A stretch of 64,000 bases of DNA. Source: Dryomyza anilis. Its lineage: Eukaryota > Arthropoda > Insecta > Diptera > Dryomyzidae. A program made the translations under genes and the position numbers. The DNA lies in NCBI GenBank assembly GCA_951804985.1, contig OX638132.1, positions 22,511,989 through 22,575,988 of the forward strand, written 5' to 3'. Shown here piece by piece: positions 34,557-46,500 of this stretch. The first letter of the stretch is position 1. Each line of letters starts with the position of its first letter. Below the pieces are notes generated by a model. That model was not told the DNA's origin, did no database searches, and saw only the letters and a list, made by a program, of their open reading frames with translations.

Positions 34557-35204
34557 TTTAAGACACACACTGGTGACTAAATATTCACAAGAAAATTCGT
34601 TGTTTGGACACCTTTGCAGTTTGCATTCCTTTAATTAGAAACTAATGATAAATCAATTTAAAGCAATACAAATTTAGTGTTACCTTCGTCTTGTAGTTCA
34701 GCTGTAAATAACGTATGCCACTATTTGCAGGAAAAATCGATTTCTAACATTGGTTTATTTCGGGCACCGCCAATTATTTATATACAATTATTTATATACT
34801 CTATTCACAATTTTTAACTGTACCGCACTTTCGCCACTTGACTCATTTTTGTTTCGCCTATAAACCTTTTCCGCTTACCATTTAAGTGAATACTTTTCAA
34901 ATTTGTTACAATTAAATTAAATTATTTTTCACTTCCTTCCTACATTTCAGTTTGTAAAATTTTGCAAAATATCAGTTATTGTCAAACTGTGACATCCCAG
35001 CAAACATTTCAATTTAAAACAAAGATTCAGTTATGCAAACATAGCGCAACGTGGCATAACGAATCGTAGAGGATCGTAGCAAACTAGTATGGTAATTACC
35101 TAACATGTAAAGTTGCGGAGAAATATATCAGCTGGCAGAAAGTTATTTTCAATTAAAATGGAACCAAAACGATGATTTAATACATTTACTATTTATGTAT
35201 TTTA
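34557..35204. other. Promoter-side region of the transporter gene
   Basis: It contains the 5' UTR and upstream sequence of the SLC35G-type gene. At 34995 a CCCAGCAAACATTTC word repeats the end of the 6.0 kb satellite-like element. 'gaatcgtagaggatcgtagc' (35061-35080) is loosely mirrored near 35800-35830 ('gctacgttactctacgattt'), suggesting an outer inverted-repeat element around 35050-35830 that holds the next entry. Confidence 0.4.
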
Positions 35205-35639
35205 CACACAAAAAAATAATAGCTTGGCGTGCAGTTGTTTCAAAGAATATTCATTTGCATCTTCCAAATGTAGTCAGCATCTACTGAAATTCATTTGAGG
35301 TAAACAATAGTATGAAGCTTAACCAACTATTAGTTGAAGCAACTGCAACATTGATTAGGGAAACACACTCATTATCAATTTTGAATTTTTTATTGCCATT
35401 GCTACGTCAACTAAATTAAAAATGAGACATAACCAATATTTAGTTGACTCAACAGATATTTGGTTATATTGACTAAATGATATAACATTATGTTGTACCA
35501 ACTAATATTTATTTGATTCAACTGCGGAATCAGCTGTTTTGCGAAGCCAAAGCTGAATCAGTGGAATGTTGACAGAACTAAATAAATCGGTTGGCAAAAA
35601 AAAAAAGACGATTGCCCCAACTGATTCATTCTTTGGGTG
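35205..35639. mobile_element. TA-flanked inverted-repeat element (CACMCAAARAATRA ends)
   Basis: It starts CACACAAAAAAATAATAGCT and ends AACTGATTCATTCTTTGGGTG, with TA outside both ends (35203-35204 and 35640-35641). The interior reiterates 'aactaatattta', 'tagttgactcaac' and 'ttagttgaagcaac' on both strands. 435 bp, non-coding. Same general design as the elements at 19826 and 63613. Confidence 0.65.
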
Positions 35640-36114
35640 TAGTAATTTATATTGAAATTGTTAAAATAGTGACGCTTTTTCACTTCGCCATCGGTTCGAG
35701 GGCAATTATTAGCTATGTTTTCATTTGAACAGCTGTTTTGTAAATGTAAATTTGCGTAATGTAGCGAAGAATTCTATTTTCAACAGATTTCTACTTTACG
35801 ATACGTACCGCTACGTTACTCTACGATTTGGATAACCATTTACACGCACTACGAACTGTATGTAAAACAGAAGAGTACGAGACTGGAATACGTTGCCAAG
35901 AAATTTCAAAAGTTTCTCTGCTTCAGTCGGTATCTTTAAACCTAACCTTGTATAACACTTTCGCGATATTAATATACAAATTTCCAAACATAACAGTTGA
36001 GTTTTGCTATCTTTCTTTTCGCTGAGGACCATATATATATATATATATATATTAATTATATTAGTTTGTAATTTTATTACATACTGTCAAAAATTAAAAA
36101 CAATAGATCTGCGT

Positions 36115-36743
36115 GCGCTAACAAACAAAGATGATTAGCATAAATATCACAGCCCTAAATATCAAGTTATTTAGAAGACGTTAGACGTCTTTGAGAAAAA
36201 CATATTTCAATATAAATAGAAAAAATAGTGGATTTTTATTTATTTTAGAATAAATGCAGTATCCTTGTTATGAACCAGGTCTGGTGTCGTTATAGTGCAA
36301 GGTTTACTCTGAAAAGAAGCAATTTTCCATCAGGTGTCAAAATTTTCAATTTTAGTTATTTTAATTTTTCACGTTTACCATTAAAATTAGATTTTTGAGT
36401 AAAAGCTTCTTAGACACCATTGGATTTATTTAACAATTGTTGTGCATAATTTGAGCGTACAGTAAATATACGACCTTTGCTTTGAATGCAGCCAATGTCA
36501 ATTAGTTTTGGTGCAAATATCCCGCAACTCAGAATGTTTGCTATCAGTCAATTGTAAATATCTCAATTTTCATGGCTGTTGTAGTAAACATTTCGTAACT
36601 ATCTGTATATATGTCAAATTAAAAAAAAACTAAGTTTTGCTGCAATTTTCTTTAAACATATGGGATGTAGAATATTTGCTGTAAGGCGTAAATTTAAACT
36701 GATAGTTGCAGCAAAACTTTTAAAAACATCTTGTTTTTTAGTG
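36115..36743. mobile_element. Inverted-repeat element family B, copy 2 (reverse orientation)
   Basis: Read on the minus strand it starts CACTAAAAAACAAGATGTTT and follows the 4.5 kb copy block by block ('ttttgctgcaactatc', 'tgactgatagcaaacatt', 'aaatccaatgg'), ending near 'cttagacgtc' and 'aatcatctttgtttg'. It is shorter than copy 1 (629 versus 842 bp). An (AT)10 run lies just outside at 36029-36050. Confidence 0.75.
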
Positions 36744-37156
36744 TATGCAAAATATCTCCGGTTTCAATAGTTAAACGAAGAAAGCGCACTCATTGAAGGT
36801 CAATTTAAATTTAAATAATTTTGTCCTTATTTTGCAATATTTTTTTATGTGGAGTGAAAAGTAACAGATTTACTCCGACCAGAATATAATTTGAACACCA
36901 CCCAACAGCTGTTCACGTACAAAGTTTTAAAATAACTGCATCAAATTCAAACGAGATTTTTCTGGACTTTTGTTTTGTCGCCAAAAAATATACAAAACAA
37001 CGTCTGCTTGTGCAAAAATCGTTCAATTATTCGAGTTTCTTTGCTGTGAAGTGAAATGATAATTTGGAAGTCACAAAATCTGATTATACAAAGTAATTGA
37101 AATACGTAAAATATAAAATAAAAAGAAAACAGACAAACACAAAAGTTTTTTTAAAA
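36744..37156. other. AT-rich region 3' of the sals gene
   Basis: No coding frame. Possible upstream part of the small plus-strand transcript proposed at 37157-37480. Confidence 0.35.
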
Positions 37157-37480
37157 TGTGAGTTAATTTATTTTTTAATAAATATCAAGTTACGAATATA
37201 TTTCATTTTTTAATAGAGAAACATTTTACGACGTTGTCTACTAGTTGTAAAGGACCCCAATTCGACGGTGAGTGAAGAAATCAGTAAACATGAATTAAGT
37301 TTAATATAATTTAATATATATTGTTTTTAATATTAAATAAGTACAAGTTATTAAATAATATGCATTTAATTTAAAATCTATAAAAAATAAATTGCAAAGC
37401 TAAGTCACAACACCGCATGAAAGCATTCAACACAGGGCTAATTCTTGCCGAGTAACTTTTTCATGCTTTGCAAATAAAGC
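37157..37480 (+). other. Possible small spliced plus-strand transcript
   Basis: In order on the plus strand are donor AAAAT|GTGAGTT (37157), acceptor TTTTTTAATAG|AGAAAC (37217), donor TCGACG|GTGAGTG (37268), acceptor CAACACAG|GGCTAA (37436) and AATAAA (37474-37480 area). The 51-base middle exon is GC-richer than its flanks. Two frames are open through it (RNILRRCLLVVKDPNST or KHFTTLSTSCKGPQFD), but no ATG joins to either. It could be non-coding, or chance. It would converge on the sals 3' end. Confidence 0.25.
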
Positions 37481-37529
37481 ACACCAAATGGGTGTTGGTC
37501 ACCACCAATGCTGTTGTGCTAATGTCTGA

Positions 37530-40500
37530 CTAAAAGCCCAAATCCAGCAGCACCGAGTCCAACTCATGCTGCAAGTTCGCCGCCTTTGCGCGCACTTGCG
37601 TGATCTCGTCCTGCAAATTGTCCACGTTGGCCTGGAGCAGCACGTTGCATTTCTTCATTGCGGACAGACGGCTCTCGTGCTTCTTGACGCGTGGCTCATA
37701 ATTGCTCTTTTTGTCGGTATTTGTCGCATCCTATGCAGACATTTCAATTAGTCATCAGCGAGTTGAAAATGGAGACATTTCTGTCTGCCTCTCTACACTA
37801 CTCACCTCTGCTTCTGATTCACTTTCTGTTTCTGGCTCACTTTCCTCTGACTCAGATTCTTCGGATTCCTCCTCGGACTCGTCCTCGCTCTGTTCTTCTT
37901 CGCCTTCTGCCTCCTCCTCCTCGTCGTCATCATCATCCTTTTCCTCTGCGTCCTCGTCTTCCTCTTCTTCCTTCATCGATGCGGCCATCTTGTGCACTTC
38001 TTTTTCTAATTTCTTGAATTTCTTATTTTCCTCCCTGCAATACGTTGTGTTGTGGTCAAAAGGAAGAAAACAAATATTGCAATTTTATTGCGCACTCACT
38101 TGAGGATAATATGATTCTTTTTCATGGCCTGTTTCAGCACAATTTTCTCCTTCTTGGCTGCCTCCTGCTTCACCTTTAGCTTGGTTAGCTTACTCTTCAA
38201 TACCTTAATTTCCTTCGTCAGTCTGCGTTCGCGTCGTTCGGTCTTCTTTTCCTCGGGCTCGTCGGGGTCGCTTTCGCTTAGCTCAACATCGAAGTCGGGC
38301 GAACTGTCGCGCCCAGTGTGTGCATCGCTGGGACGTCTGGAGCCATTTAATGAGCCGCCACCCTGTACATACGATATGCGTGTTTATATTATATTAAGTG
38401 CTAAAATGCATACATTTTATATTTACTCTTACTAACATGCAAAACACTTTGTTAATTCTTATATACTGTATATTCTTTTACCTTTTTCCAAATTTTGTTA
38501 TTTGGCTGCACATCGCTTTCATCGCCTGAGCCCCAAAAGGAGTCTGCATCATTGGGCTCATCGTATGGGTAGCAAAAACTAAATCGAGGCTTTTGCGCTT
38601 CGGGTGTCGTGTTACCCTTTGCATGATTAAGTTATTTGTTATTATAGCATGATTAGCAAAGCGTTTAAAAAAGCATTAAGAATTTATAAAGCATTGTACT
38701 AAACTTGATATTAAATAAAAATATTTTTGGAGTTTAAGTATATAAAATATATTTTGTCATTGTAAAAGTAAAACTCATCAACTACATTTTAAAACTGTTA
38801 TTAACATAGCACGACAAGCAAATTTATTCGAGATCTTAGTATAATTTCTTGATAGACTTTAAGATTCTAATGACGACTCATACTCAGTATTCATGCTCAA
38901 GATTCGTACTTAGATTTTTTGATTTTTGAGTTATTACGTAAAATAAATATATGGCAATTATCATGTTTCTTTTTTTACAGATTTAAGTTTCCATCCTGAT
39001 TTCTTCTGCATAACATTGAGAACACTTCAGCTAATATTTTGAAATAAACGACATGAAATTCGGACAGATCTGACCAATATTATGATAGTCAAAATAACAA
39101 AAAATATTAAAAAAAATTTATAAAAAAATAAGCAAACCAAAAATATTAACTTTAAGATGTACCAATTATTTATTGCATTACATCTATGAATTTCATAATT
39201 AAATAATTGTATATATTTTATATCAAACTAGATCTATTATTATATGTTTTTTTTTCAAAGCACTCTTTTAATCCTGACAAATAAGTCAAATTCACACAAA
39301 TGTGAACATAAGCAGACAAATGTTTTATTTAATTTCAAAAGTTTGAAAATTAACTATGTGATCTTCATTTGACTTTATTGTAAGATATTTAGGCAAACCC
39401 ATTGAAAATAATACATTTATGCAAAGCTGAATTCCACAGGTTTAAGAATTTGTTGAAATGTCTATAAATAATTGAAGGACAACTAAATTATATTAAGTTA
39501 AAAGAACCATCGCAAAAGAAAATTCAAATCAAAAAATAGTATAGTGAATTTGAACAGAAGAGTGATTTGAAAAAACAAAGTGAGGGAAATCATAGAACTA
39601 TAGAAATCATAGAAAACATAGATCTAGTTTGAAAAGTAATACATACTTTGTTTGAAATATAAAAACCATATATTCAATAAATGCAAACAGTGCACAGTGG
39701 GATGAAACCCAATTCTAGCTGGACAAAATTAAATAACATGATATATTGCTATATTACATCAATGCCAATATGATGTATATGAAAGGGATCGTGTTATGCA
39801 TCTGCCACACCTACCTCCCATATAAATTTTTAACAATACACCTTTTATTTCCGAACGTGTGCATCATATGAAGATAAAATTTGGTGTATATGACTATTTT
39901 GGCAATACGAACAACTATTCCAAAAATTGTTCTGATCGGTCAACTTCTAAGTCCACTTCCCATAATCCTTTTTAAGAATATGACATATTTCCGAACTTAT
40001 GCAACACTTAAAACTACAATTTGGAGTATATCGCTATTTTGGCAGTATTCTCCACTATTCCAAAAATTATAGCTGCTTGTTCGGAATCTGCTAAAATCAC
40101 ATATATTTTTCGATTACTTAAACACAGTTTTGATTTAAGATAGCAATCAAATTTTTAAGACAAATATGCAATCAGTATATCCATATTTTATTTAACCAAT
40201 AACACTGTTCTACAAGGATTTTAATCTGGAATGAAACTTATCAATTCTGGTTGATTTCGGTCTCCTAATTCTTGCTACATACTCAGAATTTTCCCTATAC
40301 GTCGAGATTTTGCACAAAATCGAGTCAAAGTTGCAAAAAAGGACGTTTTTAGTACTTTATATCGTTATCGCACGATTTCGCCATGTTGCAGATGCAAGCT
40401 TTATCACAAAATAAAATATGAATTTTGCCCAACGGATAATTGGCAAAAAAATCTGTGTTCAGATATTAGTTTTTGCAAAAAATCAAAAAGAAATTTGTGT

Positions 40501-43500
40501 TACCAAAAAAAGTGTGTCGAGAGAGTAATTTATCACAATTCTCTAAGCTCTCTTAAAAAACATTTTAATATTAGTTCGTAATGTGTTTGCTGTCAACATT
40601 TTTCGGAATATTTTTTAAATTTTAAATTTATCAAATATTCGATTAAAATAGAGGGAAATGCACGCAGAGATATACAATTTCATACGGACAAAATCCTTAT
40701 GTCGTCAAAAATACAACAAAATTACGTATGAATCTCTGATATTCAGTTAATCTAATGGCATCATTAGATTTTCTGTAAAAAAATACCATTCACAAATAGT
40801 TTTTCACAATTATGAACTTTGAAATTGTTAAAACGCTTAGTTTAGGATCTACAGAGTCGGTATTTTTTTATACAAAATCGATTATAATTTCCAAAAATGC
40901 AAGTGTATGCAATTTCTAATGATAGAGTCGGATAGAAGGATTCTTTTTTAATTAGAAAATAAAAGTTAGACGTTACACATTTTTGCATAACTCATTTAAT
41001 AACACTTCAAAAACAAAATAATATGAATTTTGGTATTTTTTTTTATACAAAATCGATTATAATTTCCAAAAATGCAAGTGTATGCAATTTCTAATGTCGG
41101 ATAGAAGGGTCCTTTTTATATTAGAAAATATAAGTTAGACGTAACACATTTTTGCTTATAATAATAATAGTTTGGCACTACAGTCCTATAAGAACTTAGG
41201 CCGAGCTCTCTCACCATTTCGAGCTGTGCGTGTTATATTTGTACTCAAAGTGGTGGGACCTATAGTTTATTGCCGAATCCGAACGGCGGGTGAGAGCTTT
41301 TCATAGGCAATGTTTTACTCTCGTAGGTTTGCCATTTACTGCCGAGAGGTAGCGTGGTATAGAAAAATGTTTCTATGAAAAGATGTTGTTAGCCCCAGTC
41401 AGGCTTGAACCGGGGACCTTTCGGCTCGCAGTCCAACGCACTAACCACTGAGCTACCGCGGCTACATTTTTGCTTAACTCCTTTAAAAAACTTAAAATAA
41501 AAGAAATCTGTTTTTGAATTTATCTTTTTTTTGAAACTCGAATATATTGGCAAAATTTTAGGCAAACGCTAAATCTAATGATTAATCTACATAAAGCTGT
41601 TCCTGTGTTATTGAAAACGATATGAAAGACTCAACAATTTTTTATGTAACAATTTTTATCGCATTCAAAATATAAAAATAATTATTTTTAACTTGTTTTC
41701 CGAGTTGTATATGTCCATAAATCACAAAAATGCAAGTAAATGCAAAATGTACTCAATAATTCTTTAGAAAAGACATCCATAAATGCAAATTTGTGTTTTA
41801 GCCGTTACACATTTTTGCACAATTTTTTAAAATCTCATAATAAAAAAAAAATAAAAATCATAATTGGTTGGTTTGTATAACAGTTATTGAAGCACTTGTA
41901 TGAGAGCTACCAGAATAAAATAATGGTTAGTAGTAAGGTATTTCATTGTTGTATGATATATAACTATAATCTAAGTCCAATATAAATTCATTCATTTTAT
42001 ATTACGTTTAGAATGCAAGCCTAATATACAATAAAAATAAGATATGTAAGATAACACTACATTATGCATTGCCATAGCAACACAGAGACCTATCTGCGAA
42101 AATCTAAATATGCAGTACTGTGATATAACATATTACAAATCTAATGGAATTAGTTTTTAAGATCTTTAGATGTGTTCCGTTTTTGCTATTTTGTCCAACT
42201 AGATTTCAGTTTTATCCCACTGTGCAGTGCAATAAATAATATGTACACCTTTAAATTTATACTTTTTGCGTTTGACTGAACATAACTTTGGTCAGATCTA
42301 TCTGAATTTCTTAAGATTTATTTGTAAATATTTGCTGACGTATTCTCAGTGGTATACAAAAGAAATCAATAAGAATAATAAAATCTGTAAAAAGTTAACT
42401 ATATAGAAAAACACGAGAATTTCTATATGTTTGTTTTACGTAATAACTCAAAAATGAAAAAATATGAAAAAAGCTGGGTATGAGGCCGTGATTAGAATAT
42501 TGAATTCCATCGGAAAATCATTTCAAGCATGTACAAATGAAATTGTCGCATTATTTTTATTGCTAAATTTGAATTTTTATAAATATGTAATTGTTTTTAA
42601 TTTTTAAGTGTTTAAGGTATAATTAGCGGTAAAATAATTTATTTGTAATACATATTAAGTAGTCATATATGTTAATCCCTGCGTAGGTACTAAATTGATT
42701 TAAATAAATTTAAAATAAAATTAGAAATCTATGTTTTGTTGGGAGATTGACCATTGAATAATTTTTTTGATGAAGTTTATGCTATGTTCTCACCGAGACT
42801 AGAATGCCTAATTTAAAGCCATTGTGTTCACCTTAAATGGGCTGCAAAACTAACACAAATCCCAAAATTACTTAAATTGCCTAATAAAAAGTGCTGGAAT
42901 TAGAAAGATGCAACAAATTACAAGTGTTTTTAAATTTAAACGCAATTTATGAAGCTTCATAAATAGGAATGCAGATTTAATGTGTATTGAGTAGTTTTTC
43001 ATATCAATCATTCTGCCCATCTGCCAGTCGTTTATAATGGAACATATGGATACTGTGGCAAGATGTTATAACTTCACATATTTCGAAGTTCGACAATTTG
43101 TCGAAAGTCAGTATGTTATAGCACTTTCGACAGACGATATTTTCGATAAAATATCACTTCAAATTGAGGTTGTGATAGAGAAGCGAAAATAACTAAAATG
43201 GAAATTTTAAAGAAAGAAAAACTTTTTACATTAAATTTAATGTGTATTGTATAGACTGCAAGTGTTTATACAAGCAAATTTTATATATTTGCATGTCAAT
43301 TCTCTAATATATTTCCTAACCTCAATTTTAGAACTTATTAAATAAATTATTGATAAAAACAATCAAATTGACAGATTGAATTGATGATAAAATAAAATAG
43401 TAAATTAAAAATCAAACAATTAATTTTTGTTGGCATACTCTATCACATTATTAACCATTTTCTCTTATGGTGATAATTGAATATATCGTCCTATCGCATC

Positions 43501-46500
43501 TCATTAATTACGTAATTAATTTAGAACATTTCTTGTATTTGTAACATTAAAAAATAACGCAGCTTTTAATAAAAATGTCAAAAAAAAACTCTGTATCAAC
43601 TAACTTCGAAACATGTTCGAAATAACTAAATCGCCTGTCGAACGAAAAAGTTATAACATACTGCCAGTTCGATATTTTCGCTTCGACAATCGCTTCGATA
43701 GTGATATTAAAACATCTTGCCACAGGTTTTATAAAAAAAAAAAAATGCCAATGATTATAAAACAGTATCAATTAATATATTTCTACCATTTACACATGAT
43801 ATGATTGAGTCTAAATATTTAAATAATATTGCATCATGGAATGGTTCGGCAAGTTGGTTTTCCTTAGTGTACTTCACCACTATTCTTTCTGGAACTTTTA
43901 TAATCTTCGATGTCTTCAATTGATCTTATTTTTCAGCACTACAAACGACCCCAAACAACCCATTTGTTTGGTCACTTTTATTTTATGCCTGAAGTGTTAA
44001 GATTTTTCTTGAACAAGTCACTGATCTTCTTTGATTTTTCACCGTCACAGAAAACATTTTTTCATCCAAAACCTGCATTCAGCGTGCTGGTCAGGTGTTA
44101 TTTAAATTTATTTATTACCCTCGATATGGATTATTGTAAAATTTTAGTTCCCGGGCCAATTTTTTTTTATAAATCTACTGTGAGTGTCTTGTAAAGTTTC
44201 TTACTTCCAATTCAATTGTTTCTTACTTCCAATTCAATTGCCATTTTTGAATTTATCCACTTCTAAAAAGGTATAAATATAATCTTTTGACATTTATTCC
44301 GCAATGTGGTTCATACAAAATATTTAATTTTTTATGATTTTGAAAAAAGATAATAGGGGGTACACATTTCACTTCGTATGTGCGTATCTCGTACAGTTAT
44401 TGACATGAATAACCTTTTATAAAAGCTGAGTATTTGAATTCCGTATCGTTTGAATTGTCTAAAATTGTTCAACAACAACAAAGTACGGATTTGAAAAAAT
44501 CAAAAATGGTGGTACATTTCACTATATAAATTATGAGTTTAGTGGATTTAATGCACCAATTGTCGGTGTTTGACATATCATAGGCAAAACATTCATCGTA
44601 CAGCATCCATGGCAGCAGTTCACTACAACATTTTTAACACGGCGCGAAACATACATCTTTATGAGGACGATTGATTTAAATATGATTCAATCAATACCAC
44701 AATGGTTCATTTTTGGTACACGCACGGCTTGTTTACGCGGTATTTGTTGAGAAATATTAAATAAAAAAAAATAAAATATTCAAAACTTTTTGTTTATAAA
44801 ATAAAATGTCAAACCAAATTCTACGCTGATAGAGATACGAGACAATTTCATTGCGTATATAGCGTAGAGATAGCTACATACGCAGCTACACAGAATACTC
44901 AATATACGAGACTTAGCAGGTTGACATGTGTGTGTTATTAGCTTCGTTTTTTTTCATACTTGAACTGGTTCAAATTGAACTTGTGGTTGTGAAATAAGCT
45001 TAAAAGTTTTCTGAGGTTTTCTACTGTTCAATAGATGTCGCCTTCATCTATTTTATTGATAGATTTTTAAATTCTTGGTTTTGGCATAAGAACATAAAAA
45101 AGAATGTGGTGTGAAAAATATTCAAATACAAATAATTGTAACCATTTACCACGTTTATATTTTGTCGCTTTTTTTAATTTTTTCAGAAAAATTTAATTTT
45201 AACGCCCAAATAAAATTTTGCCTGCGATCCCTGGTTTCATATAAAATGTTTGTAGCTCAGAATCATTATGGCGCCATCTATTTTGAAATACTGAAAATAT
45301 TAAGTGTAGTATAAGCGTATTTTTAACATTTGAGTTCACTCGCTTAGTTGAAATATGAAAAAAAACGCAGCTATTATTTCATGCGCAGTCATTAGCCTCA
45401 GCTTTTTCACTTTATAAGCGATGCTATATTTGCTTTTCAAACTATTAGCCTATTCACAATTCGTTGTATTTTAGTATGGTATTCGCACCATTTAAATACG
45501 ATACAATAACACAGAAATGTCAATTTGTTGTTGCATCCCTTATAAAAGTGAAATACCACAAATGTTGTATTTAAGAGTAGCCTTGTGACATGTTTTTTTG
45601 GTGTCGTATTTTGTGAAAGAAAGAAAAATTGTAAAATTGAATATTAAAAGTGCACATAAAATGCTATTTTATTGGTCTTTCTTTTAAAATCAAGGAATAT
45701 TTATGATATTTTGAAAAAATCCCAAATTTATGTCGCCACAAAGTGATGCCATCTATTAAGTGTAAGCGTTTTATTCGCATTTGAGTTCACTTTTAGTTGA
45801 ACTATAAAAAAAAACCGCATAGTTGTCAAAAATCTAAATTGAAAAATCAGCGATGAAAAGCAACATTTGATGTTGTTTTTCATGTTAAATAAATTAAAAA
45901 ATATCAGCAGCTCCTTTCTGAAATTTGTCGATTTTTGTGACGTCAAAATTGTCCAAATGTCAACAAAATTATTCGACAAAATATGAAAATTGCGTCATTT
46001 TGACGTCAAATCGACAATAGAAGTCGACAACTTTGCTTGAATATTTGGTTACATAGATATAAATAATTATGTAAAATAGTATATATAACAAAAATAGCCC
46101 CTTGAATTATAAAAAAGAAGAAAATCAGCAATAACATATTTGCTTTTTAAGTTTAAAAAATGTGGGGCTTAGAAAAATATCCTCCTAAAATCTTGTTCAT
46201 AAAAGACAAACGCAATTAAGTAACCCACATTTGTGATTTGTGATTATGTTGAATAAAGATTAACATGTTATCATTAATGTTTGTCATGTAGATCTCATGT
46301 ATTAAAAACCGACGCATATAATATGATTTTTGTAAAACTACAATTGAAATTTACAATATGTAATCGGTAACTTTAACTTCTACAACGACGATATATAAAT
46401 AATTCCAAAAACCTTAAATATTATATAAAAACTATTAGTGTTCTAATCTTTTTAACTACATAGTAGTTTCAAGGCGGTTTATTCAGAAATTGTAACAGAA

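Larger units (their letters stand above)
39693..42224. mobile_element. 2.5-kb element with CACAGTG ... CACTGTG ends and 5-bp flanking repeats (Transib-like candidate)
   Basis: It starts CACAGTGGGATGAAACCCAA and ends, inverted, CACAGTGGGATAAAACTGAA; the match continues through 'ctagytggacaaaat' (terminal repeat of about 38 bp, imperfect). CAGTG stands outside both ends (39688-39692 and 42225-42229). CAC-type ends with a 5-bp duplication are the hallmark of Transib, the family related to RAG1, whose signal heptamer is CACAGTG; Chapaev (4 bp) is the main alternative. No transposase frame is visible. The interior holds a direct duplication (40860-40995 against 41030-41157) and a SINE inserted in its second unit. 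Confidence 0.6.

Noticed and set aside
34557..34568. Four-codon extension of the SLC35G-type frame
   Set aside because: It starts at GTG, whereas an ATG follows at 34556; eukaryotic initiation at GTG would be exceptional.
37755..38103. Long Ser- and Leu/Pro-rich plus-strand frames over 37691-38103
   Set aside because: They are the antisense of the Glu/Asp/Ser-rich exon of the sals-type gene, which has matching splice sites and phase.
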